This document shows, one piece after another, positions 6,194-16,631 of a stretch of DNA of 22,304 nt. Below the pieces are notes generated by a model. That model saw nothing but the letters and a program-made list of their open reading frames with translations, was not told the origin of the DNA and made no database searches. Within the stretch, counting starts at the first letter, position 1; each line of letters starts with the position of its first letter. A program made the position numbers and the translations under genes. The DNA lies in contig CAYONQ010000040.1 of NCBI GenBank assembly GCA_964405375.1, positions 1 through 22,304 on the forward strand, given 5' to 3'. This stretch comes from CAYONQ01 sp964405375 (GTDB lineage: Bacteria > Planctomycetota > Phycisphaerae > Sedimentisphaerales > Anaerobacaceae).

Positions 6194-7980
6194 TGCCAAA
6201 TTTCTACCGAGACAACGACGATATACAGTTTTTGTTCAGCCACATAGACCTGCGTGAGTTGGCAGCGGTTTGCGAAGAGAACTTTAAGTTTGCGGCCGAA
6301 TTCGATTACGCCCCTGCTGACGCTGATGAGGCGGTGCGAAATTACGAGATGGTGCTCGATTCGTTAGGCCGGTTAAGCGCAGATTTCATCGCCCCGCGGG
6401 CCGAGGACGTCGACCGGCAGGGCAATACCCTTAACGAAGACGGCTCGGTAACGTATGCGAAGGGCATTGTCGAATCACTCCAGCAGCTTGCCAAAGCGGA
6501 GGTGATGGGCTTTACACTGCCGTATCGGTTCGGCGGCCTGAACTTCCCGAACCTTATTTACTCGATGGCTATCGAGATTGTCTCGCGGGCGGATGCGGCG
6601 CTAATGAACATATTCGGGCTGCAGGGAATTGCCGAGACCATCAACGCATTTGCATCGGAGCGAATCAAGCAGAAATACCTGCACGATTTCGCAGCAGGTA
6701 AAGTAACCGGTGCAATGGTGTTGACCGAGCCGGACGCCGGCAGCGATTTGCAGGCGGTCAAGCTGCGGGCATTTGCCAATGATGAAGGCAATTGGTTTCT
6801 GCACGGAGTGAAACGGTTCATAACCAACGGCTGCGGGGACGTGCTTTTGGTCTTGGCCCGCAGTGAGCCGGACAGAAGCGGAGGCCTGGGGCTGAGCTTG
6901 TTTGTTTGCGACAGGGGCCCGACGGTGCATATCCGCCGGCTGGAGGATAAATTAGGTATTCACGGCTCGCCGACCTGCGAGATATTCTTCGATAATACCC
7001 CGTGTGAGTTAATCGGCGAGCGTCGGCGCGGGCTTATGACTTATGTTATGAGCTTGATGAACGGCGCCCGCATCGGCGTTGCGGCCCAATCGGTCGGTAT
7101 TGCTGAAGCGGCCTTTCGGGTTGCCCGCGATTATGCCGCCACAAGGTGTCAGTTCGGCGTGGCTATCGAAAAGCTGCCGGCCGTTCGCGATATGCTCATC
7201 GATATTAAGGTTGCCATCGAGGCCGGCAGGGCACTTCTGTATGAGACCTCGCGGACAGTGGATATGGAGATTGGTTTGGCAAAACGCCTCCAGAACGACC
7301 CGCCCGATGACAAAGAGCAGGCCAGGCAGCTTAAAAACGATTCACGAAGATATAAAAGATATGCGGCAATGCTGACGCCGATGAGCAAATATTACTGCTC
7401 CGAGACGTGCAACAGGGTTGCTTACGACTCGATTCAGGTGCTCGGCGGCAGCGGCTATATGCGGGATTACGCCTGCGAACGGCACGCACGGGACGCCAGG
7501 GTTACGACCATTTACGAGGGAACGAGCCAGTTGCAGATTGTTGCTGCCGTTCGCGGGGTCGTCAGCGGCACCGCTGAAAAATTCATCGCCGACCTTGCTC
7601 AACAAAACTATTGCACCGACGTAAAAGATTTGCTCCAAAAACTCGCCGAAGGGACGGAGCAATTAAAGACCTCGATTGCTGTTGTGAAAGAGCAGGGCAA
7701 TGAATATATGGACCTTTACGGCAGGGCGCTGGTCGATATTGCGATAGATTTAATTAACGGCTTCCTGTTGTGCGGTCAGGCCGCTACGAAAGTTGATATG
7801 GAGGTCGCCGCAGAAGATGGCAAAACGGTCTCTATGAGACAGCGCAAGGCAATGGTTGCCCGCAGATACGTTGCTCGAAACGCACCCAAGATTACGGCTC
7901 TGACGGAGCTGATTCGCACTGGCGACAAATCAACATTCACCGATTACCCCGGCATAGTAGGCCCTGTGCCGGAGGAGTAA
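6193..7980 (+). CDS. Large acyl-CoA dehydrogenase (about 595 aa class)
   Basis: This enzyme introduces the alpha-beta double bond into acyl-CoA thioesters and passes electrons to Etf. The FAD/substrate motif MVLTEPDAGSDL is at 175-186 and QVLGGSGYMRDY at 415-426. The active-site glutamate is probably E442 in TTIYEGTSQLQIV. At 595 residues it is about 200 longer than short-chain enzymes such as Bcd. It has an N-terminal extension of roughly 50 residues and a C-terminal helical extension after about 460, like the FadE5/long-chain class. The start codon overlaps the etfA stop. This gene order makes it the electron donor for the neighbouring EtfAB. The direction (fatty-acid oxidation or enoyl-CoA reduction) and chain length are not readable from sequence. 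Confidence 0.94.
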   Translation: MPNFYRDNDDIQFLFSHIDLRELAAVCEENFKFAAEFDYAPADADEAVRNYEMVLDSLGRLSADFIAPRAEDVDRQGNTLNEDGSVTYAKGIVESLQQLAKAEVMGFTLPYRFGGLNFPNLIYSMAIEIVSRADAALMNIFGLQGIAETINAFASERIKQKYLHDFAAGKVTGAMVLTEPDAGSDLQAVKLRAFANDEGNWFLHGVKRFITNGCGDVLLVLARSEPDRSGGLGLSLFVCDRGPTVHIRRLEDKLGIHGSPTCEIFFDNTPCELIGERRRGLMTYVMSLMNGARIGVAAQSVGIAEAAFRVARDYAATRCQFGVAIEKLPAVRDMLIDIKVAIEAGRALLYETSRTVDMEIGLAKRLQNDPPDDKEQARQLKNDSRRYKRYAAMLTPMSKYYCSETCNRVAYDSIQVLGGSGYMRDYACERHARDARVTTIYEGTSQLQIVAAVRGVVSGTAEKFIADLAQQNYCTDVKDLLQKLAEGTEQLKTSIAVVKEQGNEYMDLYGRALVDIAIDLINGFLLCGQAATKVDMEVAAEDGKTVSMRQRKAMVARRYVARNAPKITALTELIRTGDKSTFTDYPGIVGPVPEE

Positions 7981-7990
7981 GGACGGATTT

Positions 7991-8671
7991 ATGCTTAAAG
8001 CGGTTATATTGGATTTCGACGGCGTGATAGCCGATTCCGAGATGCTGCATCTTCGCTGCTTCAACGAGGTGCTGGCTGGGTTTGGCGTTGAAATAGCAAC
8101 AGAGGATTACTATAAGGATTATCTCGGCTTAACCGACATTGACGTCTTCAGGTTGGCGGTTGATAAAGGTTTGCTTAAACTCACAGACCAGCAGATTGAA
8201 AATCTTGCGGGGCAAAAAAACGAAATATTCAAAAAACTGGCGAAAACCGAGGCCGGGATAATACCGGGCGTGCGCAATTTTCTTCAGATGCTCGAGCAAA
8301 ACAATATACCAATCGCTATATGTTCAGGTGCGCTATTGGCGGAGATTGAGCTGATACTGGAAGCTGCCCAGCTTCGGCCATTCTTCGAGGTTATAGTCTC
8401 CGCCGAGCAGGTAAAAAGAGGAAAACCACAGCCCGATGGGCCTTTATTGGCCCTGCAAAAGCTCAACGAGAAAAACCACAGACCTGTCACCGCAGGCGAA
8501 TGTGTTATGGTTGAGGATTCATATTGGGGGCTTGAGGCCGCTAAAGCCGCCGGTATGCATACCATTGCGGTAACAAGTTCCTACGACCCCGAGCAGCTGA
8601 CAATGGCTGAAAAAATCGTAACGCAATTAGATGAGCTGAGTATGGATGATTTGCAGAAGCTCTGTGCCTGA
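7991..8671 (+). CDS. HAD hydrolase, beta-phosphoglucomutase/phosphatase-like
   Basis: This is a 226-residue HAD-superfamily protein with a subclass-I cap. All four motifs are present: nucleophile and acid D8/D10 in DFDGVIADSE, S112 in ICSGA, K145 in KRGKP, and E175/D176 in VEDSYWGLEAAKAAGM. The family includes beta-phosphoglucomutase, phosphoglycolate phosphatase and various sugar phosphatases; the substrate is not determined. It begins 10 nt after the acyl-CoA dehydrogenase stop and is probably the last gene of the etf operon, though no functional link to acyl-CoA metabolism is evident. It converges on lptC with about 35 nt between the stops and no clear terminator. Confidence 0.88.
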   Translation: MLKAVILDFDGVIADSEMLHLRCFNEVLAGFGVEIATEDYYKDYLGLTDIDVFRLAVDKGLLKLTDQQIENLAGQKNEIFKKLAKTEAGIIPGVRNFLQMLEQNNIPIAICSGALLAEIELILEAAQLRPFFEVIVSAEQVKRGKPQPDGPLLALQKLNEKNHRPVTAGECVMVEDSYWGLEAAKAAGMHTIAVTSSYDPEQLTMAEKIVTQLDELSMDDLQKLCA

Positions 8672-8706
8672 TTAGTCCATACTAATGACGAGGCATATCT
8701 GTCTTT

Positions 8707-10875
<2,169 letters not shown>

Positions 10876-10876
10876 T

Positions 10877-10904
10877 TTTGAACTTTGAGTTGTGAGTTAT
10901 AGTT
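10877..10904. repeat. Heptanucleotide repeats filling the kdsC/lptC spacer
   Basis: Units TTTGAAC, TTTGAGT, TGTGAGT and TATAGTT occupy 10877-10904, practically the whole gap between the lptC start and the kdsC stop. Confidence 0.55.
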
Positions 10905-11438
10905 TTACGGCAGATATTTTTTCGTAAGCTGCTGCCATTTGCCGGTTTTTTTCAGGATGTATTCTATTGCTTCTCGCACCGCGCCGCTGCCTCCCGGACG
11001 GGTGGTTACAAAATTGGCATGTTGCTTGACCTCATCGACCGCATTGGCGACGGCTGCTGCAAACCCGGCGTATCTCATTGCCGGCAAGTCCGGCAGGTCG
11101 TCGCCGATATAGGCCACCTTTTCTGCGGAAAGTTTCGCCTGCTTGAGAAGCTCCTTAAGTGCCGGCAGCTTGTCGTGGCTGTTCTGGATGCAATAGTCTA
11201 TCTCGAGCTGCTTGGCACGGCGGCTTACCGGCTCACATTCTCTGCCGCTTAAAAAAGCGACCTTCAGTCCGGCCCTCTGCCACATTCGAATCCCGTGGCC
11301 GTCAAGTGAGTTGAAGGATTTACTTTCGGAGCCGTCGGCGTTGATTATTATAGTTCCGTCCGTCAAAACACCGTCAACATCCAGCACCAGCATCTGTATA
11401 TCGGCAAGGTTTGATGGTTTGATGGTTGACCGTTTCAC
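10905..11438 (-). CDS. kdsC: 3-deoxy-D-manno-octulosonate 8-phosphate phosphatase
   Basis: KdsC removes phosphate from Kdo-8-phosphate in the Kdo branch of lipopolysaccharide synthesis. It is a capless HAD enzyme of about 177 residues, the normal length. The nucleophile pair is D20/D22 in MLVLDVDGVLTDG. GHGIRMWQRAGLKVAFLSGRE, HDKLPALKEL and YIGDDLPDLPAM complete the family signature. The GTG start at 11438 lies 3 nt beyond the kdsD stop, so the two are surely co-transcribed and coupled. Residues 3-11 before the conserved core are encoded by an 8-bp tandem repeat (11408-11431), so the extreme N-terminus may be recently acquired. Confidence 0.94.
   Translation of the reverse strand: MKRSTIKPSNLADIQMLVLDVDGVLTDGTIIINADGSESKSFNSLDGHGIRMWQRAGLKVAFLSGRECEPVSRRAKQLEIDYCIQNSHDKLPALKELLKQAKLSAEKVAYIGDDLPDLPAMRYAGFAAAVANAVDEVKQHANFVTTRPGGSGAVREAIEYILKKTGKWQQLTKKYLP
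11408..11431 (-). repeat. Period-8 repeat encoding the KdsC N-terminus
   Basis: GGTTTGAT, GGTTTGAT and GGTTGACC (plus-strand reading) are three consecutive octamers within the first eleven codons of kdsC. They lie upstream of the conserved catalytic core. Confidence 0.75.
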
Positions 11439-11441
11439 TGA

Positions 11442-12419
11442 TTATCCGACCACTTTTATTGTTACAATATCCTGCACGTCAATTAAGCCGACCGGTTTGC
11501 CGTCGGCGTCGACTACCGGCAGCTCATCAATTCTGTGTTTATGAAAAATGGCCGTCGCTTCAGCGGCCAAAGCATCGGACCTTATCTTCTTGCAATCGGC
11601 GGTCATAACGTCACCGGCCTTTAGCTCGAAGGCGGAGCTACCCTGCTTTGTCATCAGGCGTCGAAGGTCAGCATCGGTGATTATACCGGTTAATCTGCCG
11701 TCTTTATCGACGACCATCACGGCGCCGTGGCGTTTCACGTCGCTGGTCTTTTTGAGCAGTTGTTCGATGGTATCGGTAACTTTTGCGATGGGCAATTTCT
11801 CGCCCGGCTTGAACATCATTGACTGCTCAACCGTCATTAACTTTGCGCCGAGCGAGCCGCCCGGGTGAAATCTGACGTAATCTTCGACACTGAATTTGCG
11901 TGCCTTCATAACGGTAAAGGCCAGCGCATCGCCGATAGCGAGCATACAGGCGGTAGAGACACTCGGAGCAAGGCCGAGCGGGCAGGCCTCAGGTCTTTTG
12001 CCCATACATAGGGCCACATCGCTGTACCTGCTCAGGGTTGAATCGCTGTCACTGGTGATTGCTATTAGTTTAATCTCCAATTGCTTGACAAGGTTTATCA
12101 GCCGGGTAACCTCGTCCGTTTCGCCGCCGTAGCTTAAAACAATCACTATATCGTCTTTGCGCAGCCGACCGAGGTCGCCGTGGACGGCTTCGGCGGGATG
12201 CAGGAAATGGCTCGGCGTGCCGGTTGAGGCCAGGGTTGCGCTTATTTTCCGGGCGATAATACCTGCTTTGCCGATGCCGCTTACGATACAGGAGCCGCCG
12301 CAGTTGTAAACCATCTCACAGGCCTTGGCGAAAGAGGCATCGACAATTGGCATAACGGACCTTATCGCCTCGGATTCCGCCTCGATTACCTTTCTTGCGT
12401 AGTCAAGGTCAAATTTCAC
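11442..12419 (-). CDS. kdsD: Arabinose-5-phosphate isomerase (SIS plus two CBS domains)
   Basis: This enzyme isomerises ribulose-5-phosphate to arabinose-5-phosphate, the first step toward Kdo. The SIS domain covers about 35-170 (GGSCIVSGIGKAGIIARKIS, STGTPSHFLHPAEAVHGDLG, VLSYGGETDEV). Two CBS modules fill about 210-325 (GAVMVVDKDGRLTGIITDADLR and IDELPVVDADGKPVGLIDVQD). The length of 325 matches the KpsF/KdsD/GutQ family. The GTG start has AAGGAG ten bases upstream. It is followed directly by kdsC and lptC, the same order as in E. coli, which favours KdsD in lipopolysaccharide synthesis over a capsule-specific KpsF. Confidence 0.95.
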   Translation of the reverse strand: MKFDLDYARKVIEAESEAIRSVMPIVDASFAKACEMVYNCGGSCIVSGIGKAGIIARKISATLASTGTPSHFLHPAEAVHGDLGRLRKDDIVIVLSYGGETDEVTRLINLVKQLEIKLIAITSDSDSTLSRYSDVALCMGKRPEACPLGLAPSVSTACMLAIGDALAFTVMKARKFSVEDYVRFHPGGSLGAKLMTVEQSMMFKPGEKLPIAKVTDTIEQLLKKTSDVKRHGAVMVVDKDGRLTGIITDADLRRLMTKQGSSAFELKAGDVMTADCKKIRSDALAAEATAIFHKHRIDELPVVDADGKPVGLIDVQDIVTIKVVG

Positions 12420-12479
12420 TTATTGGTCACTCCTTGATTTACCACATCGAATGAGGTTCCACTTAAAGAGCCGGTAACA

Positions 12480-12507
12480 GTATTATCGAAACAATACCCT
12501 TCGTCAA
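12480..12507 (-). promoter_or_regulatory. Candidate promoter for kdsD-kdsC-lptC
   Basis: On the minus strand TTGACG (12502-12507) and TAATAC (12480-12485) are 16 nt apart, about 60 nt upstream of the kdsD start. This suggests the Kdo/Lpt genes can be transcribed separately from the RNase G gene upstream. Confidence 0.4.
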
Positions 12508-12572
12508 GCCCAAAAATGAGTATGAGAAGGCAGGAAAACTTACGACTTGTGCGCTTACGAGTTACTTGCTGG

Positions 12573-14099
12573 TTATAATTTTACCACACTTCCGCGGACG
12601 TTGTAACAGACCAAACCGTGTTTTTCGCCGGTATAATTCGGCGAAGAGTGAATAATCACGCGTTTGTCGCTAAACTGCTCTATCTGTGTGATTGCGGCTC
12701 TTTTTACATTCTGGAGATAGTCGGCGACTTCCGGCGATACGAATAGCTCGATACGTTTGATTTGGTCTTTCGACGCTGAGAGATTCAGCAATCGAATAAT
12801 CTCAATGGCCGAGGATTCGTGGCTTTTGACAAAACCCGTGCCCGCACAATGCGGACAGGCCAGATAGGTGGTCGATTGCAGCGAAGGCCGCATTCTCTGG
12901 CGTGTCATCTCTACTATGCCGAACCCGCTCATTTTTAGTATCTTCGAGCGGGCACGGTCGGTTTTGGCAGCCGTGCGAAAGGTCTTCTCCACGTCTCTGC
13001 GGTGTCTTTCATTGCGCATATCGATAAAATCGCAGATTATCAGTCCGCCGAGGTCCCGCAGTCGCAGCTGGCGGGCGATTTCGGTTGCCGCCTCCATATT
13101 GATTTCGTAGGCGGTCTGTTCGGCACTTTGCCGCCTGCGGTATCGGCCGCTGTTGACATCTATCGATACCAGTGCCTCGGTTTGCTCTATTACAATCGAG
13201 CCGCCGCATTTAAGTCCCACTGTGCGGGACTGGACTTTAGCGATTTCATCCTCAATCTGGTACTTGTAAAACAGTGGAACCTTGCTGTCGTAATATACCA
13301 CCCTTCGTTTCAAGCGAGGGTAGGCCTGCGATAGAAAGTCTTTGATTTTGCGAACTACTTTTTCCGAATCGCAGATTATTTTGCTTATTTCACGGTTAAA
13401 GACATCTCTGAGCGTCCTGATGACCAAATCCGATTCCTGATAAAGCTCGGCAGGTGCACGTTCGGTTTCTATTCGTTTTTCAATGACGCTCCACAATCGT
13501 CCAAGGTACCTCAAATCCTTTTTAATATCCCTTTTTGAGCACATCCGGCCTGCTGTTCTGATGATAAAGCCCATTCCCTTTGGCGGGTTGCTTTCCTCAA
13601 GGGTTTGCCGCAGCCGTTTGCGTTCGTCTTCATCTTCAATCTTGTGCGAGACGCCGTGCTTTCGCATCCACGGCATCATAACGAGGTATTTGCCCGGCAG
13701 GGCAAGATATGTGCTAAGCGTCGGCCCTTTGCTTTTTATGCCCTCTTTAATCACCTGGACGACGAGTTCATCACCTTTACGAAGACAGTTCTGGATAGGC
13801 AGCCGTTTTTTTAGTGATTGCCTTCGGCCGATGGTTTCGGTTTGACTGCTGCCGACTCCGGAGAAATAGCGGGGGTGCAGGTCGCTGATGTGAAGAAAAC
13901 CGTTCTTGGCGGTTCCAAAATCTATAAATGCCGCCTGTATGCCGGCTTCGATGTTTACCACCTTTCCTTTGTAAATGTTGCCAACGTGGCTGCTTAGACT
14001 TGCCCTTTCTACGTATAGCTCCTCAAGCGAGCCGTCTTCAACTACCGCTACTCTGCACTCTTCGCTCTGCAGCCAGTTTATAAGCATCTCTCTTGCCAT
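12573..14099 (-). CDS. rng: Ribonuclease G/E family endoribonuclease
   Basis: This 508-residue protein is close to RNase G in length and lacks the long C-terminal scaffold of RNase E. An S1 domain occupies about 35-125 (HVGNIYKGKVVNIEAGIQAAF). The DNase I-like catalytic domain carries D314 in SIDVNSGRY and D357 in IICDFIDM, matching the two magnesium-binding aspartates. The Zn-link CPHC is at 415-418. It would process 5' ends of rRNA and decay mRNA. GAGGA precedes the ATG at 14099. The DUF2344 gene lies 39 nt upstream, an association seen in many bacteria. Confidence 0.95.
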   Translation of the reverse strand: MAREMLINWLQSEECRVAVVEDGSLEELYVERASLSSHVGNIYKGKVVNIEAGIQAAFIDFGTAKNGFLHISDLHPRYFSGVGSSQTETIGRRQSLKKRLPIQNCLRKGDELVVQVIKEGIKSKGPTLSTYLALPGKYLVMMPWMRKHGVSHKIEDEDERKRLRQTLEESNPPKGMGFIIRTAGRMCSKRDIKKDLRYLGRLWSVIEKRIETERAPAELYQESDLVIRTLRDVFNREISKIICDSEKVVRKIKDFLSQAYPRLKRRVVYYDSKVPLFYKYQIEDEIAKVQSRTVGLKCGGSIVIEQTEALVSIDVNSGRYRRRQSAEQTAYEINMEAATEIARQLRLRDLGGLIICDFIDMRNERHRRDVEKTFRTAAKTDRARSKILKMSGFGIVEMTRQRMRPSLQSTTYLACPHCAGTGFVKSHESSAIEIIRLLNLSASKDQIKRIELFVSPEVADYLQNVKRAAITQIEQFSDKRVIIHSSPNYTGEKHGLVCYNVRGSVVKL

Positions 14100-14138
14100 T
14101 ATTTTATCCTCATATCCGACGGTCCCTGAACCGATTCG

Positions 14139-14810
14139 CTATCCGCTAACCTGCCATTGCACATTTGTGCGTCTAATCGGTGCTGCTAACTTGTTTGTGT
14201 TTAGTTCCAGCAGCTTCAGAATCTCGTCTGGTCGTATTGAACCGGATAAGCTGATTTTACATTCGACGGCTATATTTCCATTATTATCGAATTCAATCGA
14301 TTTGAGAAAACCCCTGACATCCACATTTTTGAATCGCGAATTTTGAATTTTGAATTTCGGCCTTTTTTTATCCGTCTGCCGCTGGACATTGAGACTTTCA
14401 CTTGCTAACAATCGTTTAATCGTCGCCCTTAACTTGTCATCGACGTACTGTGGCCGTGCCGCCAAGACATATGTGGCCAGGCAGGGTTGAAGTGCGGCCT
14501 TTGTTTTTGCCGTGCTTACCGAGAGCAGCTCACAACCCTGGGGCAGTTGCTCGGCAAGCGAGGTATTGAATGCCTCTGTGTCAAAGGATGGTTCTGAACT
14601 TTCAATCGAAAGGCATAACAAGTCATCGTCCGTTTCGACGCCGACACTTCTCGGCAGAGGCAGCGACAGCTTCGGACGAGGATTAAAGCCCTGACTATGC
14701 TGGATTTTTATGCCCGCTCGAACACAGGCCCGCTGAAAAACCTTAACGGTTTCGGCATGTGAGAGGAACCTGAGATTTCCCCTGATTCTGAATTTAATCA
14801 GCACTAACAT
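14139..14810 (-). CDS. DUF2344 (TIGR03936) protein
   Basis: The N-terminus is diagnostic: IKFRIRGNLRFLSHAET, then GIKIQHSQGFNPRPKLSLPL. In many bacteria this domain follows, or is fused to, a B12-binding radical SAM protein (TIGR03960) beside rng. Here rng follows but no radical SAM gene is present; ptsI lies upstream instead. Its biochemical role is not known to me. At 223 residues it includes a low-complexity insert PKFKIQNSRFK (151-161), encoded by 7-bp repeats at 14326-14360, between the N-terminal core and the C-terminal region (VDVRGFLKSIEF). Confidence 0.9.
   Translation of the reverse strand: MLVLIKFRIRGNLRFLSHAETVKVFQRACVRAGIKIQHSQGFNPRPKLSLPLPRSVGVETDDDLLCLSIESSEPSFDTEAFNTSLAEQLPQGCELLSVSTAKTKAALQPCLATYVLAARPQYVDDKLRATIKRLLASESLNVQRQTDKKRPKFKIQNSRFKNVDVRGFLKSIEFDNNGNIAVECKISLSGSIRPDEILKLLELNTNKLAAPIRRTNVQWQVSG
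14326..14360 (-). repeat. Heptanucleotide array inside the DUF2344 gene
   Basis: In-register units TTTTTGA, ATCGCGA, ATTTTGA, ATTTTGA and ATTTCGG (plus-strand reading). In the coding direction this is AAATTC/CAAAATTC-type sequence without stops. In the reverse direction the TGA in most units would terminate translation. Confidence 0.85.
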
Positions 14811-14813
14811 TTT

Positions 14814-14848
14814 GTATCTCGTATCTCGCCGGGTGTATCGGGGTTACT
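14814..14848. repeat. Heptanucleotide repeats filling the ptsI/DUF2344 spacer
   Basis: GTATCTC, GTATCTC, GCCGGGT, GTATCGG and GGTTACT occupy 14814-14848. The first two are identical to a rotation of the CGTATCT array inside lptC, 5 kb away. Confidence 0.65.
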
Positions 14849-14850
14849 CA

Positions 14851-16587
14851 TTAAAAGGCCTCAGGCAGGATTTTCCTCGTGGCGTTGCGCAGGAAACTGG
14901 CAATCTGCCTTTCAGAATTCATGCCGAGTATCTTTCTCGCCAGATTGTTGCAGTCTGTCATTGTAACGGAGCGAATAATCTGCTTTACCTCCGGTATCAT
15001 CGGCGGAGCAAGCGAGATAGTTCTGACCCCCATTCCTAATAACAGCATAACGTACTCCGGCTCGGAGGCCATCTCTCCGCAGACGCTAAGGTCTATTTGT
15101 GCCTTGTATGCATCCTGAATAACCGTCCTGATAAGCCGCAGCACGGCGGGGTCAACCGATGAATACAACGTGGAGACCAGCTCGTTGCCCCTGTCAACGG
15201 CCAGGGTATATTGAGTAAGGTCGTTCGTCCCGATGCTGAAGAAATTGACGTCTCTGGCCAATGTGGAGGCCATCAAGGCCGCTGACGGCGTTTCGACCAT
15301 AATCCCTATCTCGATGTCCTTATTGTAGTTGATGGATTCTTCGTCAAGGTCCTCCATAACATCCCGCAAAATCATCTTGGCCTGCATCAACTCCTGAATA
15401 TTGGTGATTAGCGGGAACATTATCCTGATGTCACCGAGGACCGAGGCCCGCAAAATTGCACGCAACTGGGTCTTGAACATCATCAGGTTCTGCAGGCAAA
15501 ATCTTATGGATCGCAGCCCAAGAAACGGATTTGGCTCGGGTGCAAAACGCCTGCTCTGGGTATATTTATCTGCGCCGAGGTCCACCGTCCTTATTATTAC
15601 AGGCCGATGCTTGAAAACATCGACCGTTTCGGCGTAGGCCTCGTAGTGCTCGGCTTCTGTGGGTTCGCTGGGTCTGTTAAGATACAGAAACTCCGTCCGG
15701 TATAAACCTATTCCTTCTCCCCCTCTTTGCAGCACTATTTCCGCTTCATCAGGGAACTCGATATTGCCCCAGAGCGTTATTTTGGTGCCGTCCCGGGTTA
15801 CGGCCGGCTTTTCTCTTATTGTGTCAAGTCTGTGCTCAAATTCCAGGAATTCCCGCGAGTATTCCTCGTATTGGCGGATTGTCCCCTCGTCCGGATTTAC
15901 GATGACGATGCCGCGGTTACCGTCAATGATAACGATGTCTCCACCCCTGATGATTTCCGTAAGGTCTTCCAGTGCCACCACCGCAGGGATACCTAAAGAG
16001 CGGGCGACAATGGCCGTATGGCTTGTTCGTCCGCCCGCATCGGTAGCGAGCCCTTTCACGAATTTTTTGTTAAAGCCGGCGGTCTGGGTGGGACTCAGCT
16101 CTCGGGCGACAATGGTGACCTCTTCAGTCAGATGCTCGACATCCTCACGCTTGCTGCCGAGAAGCTGTCTGAGCAGTCGTCTTTCAATATCGTAAATGTC
16201 TGCCGCTCGTTCGCTGATGTAAGCGTCTTTTACCCTGGTGAAATTTGATGCAATCTCCCGCAGCGTTACCGAAACTGCGTACTCTGCCGTTACCGATTCC
16301 GAATGTATCAAGTCCGTTATCTTCTTTCGCAGACTCCTGTCACGCAGGAAGCGCAGATGGACAGCGAAGATATCTTTTATTTTTTGCTGTTCTATTTTCT
16401 GGTCCGCTTCCAGTCGGGTTAATTCGTCGGCAGCGGCCCTAAAGGCGTTTCTGGCCCGCTGAACCTCTATCATTCGCTGTGAGGGCTTTATCGACCGCCG
16501 AGGAATTCGATAATCTTCGGAGTCGATAATCAGCGACTTGGCAATGGAGATGCCCGGTGAGACAGCTATTCCCTTTTTTATTTCCAT
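14851..16587 (-). CDS. ptsI: Phosphoenolpyruvate-protein phosphotransferase (PTS enzyme I)
   Basis: EI takes phosphate from phosphoenolpyruvate and passes it to HPr. The phospho-histidine is H190 in GGRTSHTAIVARSLGIP. The PEP-binding C-terminal barrel shows EGIGLYRTEFLYLNR (291-305), FFSIGTNDLTQYTLAVDRGN (449-468) and the catalytic C503 in VCGEMASEP. At 578 residues it is the sugar-type EI; the nitrogen-type PtsP would carry an extra N-terminal GAF domain. No Shine-Dalgarno is evident before the ATG. It follows the HPr gene by 44 nt, so ptsN-ptsH-ptsI read as one unit. Confidence 0.97.
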   Translation of the reverse strand: MEIKKGIAVSPGISIAKSLIIDSEDYRIPRRSIKPSQRMIEVQRARNAFRAAADELTRLEADQKIEQQKIKDIFAVHLRFLRDRSLRKKITDLIHSESVTAEYAVSVTLREIASNFTRVKDAYISERAADIYDIERRLLRQLLGSKREDVEHLTEEVTIVARELSPTQTAGFNKKFVKGLATDAGGRTSHTAIVARSLGIPAVVALEDLTEIIRGGDIVIIDGNRGIVIVNPDEGTIRQYEEYSREFLEFEHRLDTIREKPAVTRDGTKITLWGNIEFPDEAEIVLQRGGEGIGLYRTEFLYLNRPSEPTEAEHYEAYAETVDVFKHRPVIIRTVDLGADKYTQSRRFAPEPNPFLGLRSIRFCLQNLMMFKTQLRAILRASVLGDIRIMFPLITNIQELMQAKMILRDVMEDLDEESINYNKDIEIGIMVETPSAALMASTLARDVNFFSIGTNDLTQYTLAVDRGNELVSTLYSSVDPAVLRLIRTVIQDAYKAQIDLSVCGEMASEPEYVMLLLGMGVRTISLAPPMIPEVKQIIRSVTMTDCNNLARKILGMNSERQIASFLRNATRKILPEAF

Positions 16588-16631
16588 ACCACGGTTCTGT
16601 TAAAAATCAAGTTAAAAGCCAAAAACCATTT

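Noticed and set aside
8671..8686. ATTAGT-CCAT-ACTAAT hairpin between convergent HAD and lptC genes as terminator
   Set aside because: The stem is short and AT-rich, with no adjacent T-run; too weak to call.
15659..16195. 178-residue plus-strand frame
   Set aside because: It is the shadow of ptsI, which has every catalytic motif on the opposite strand.
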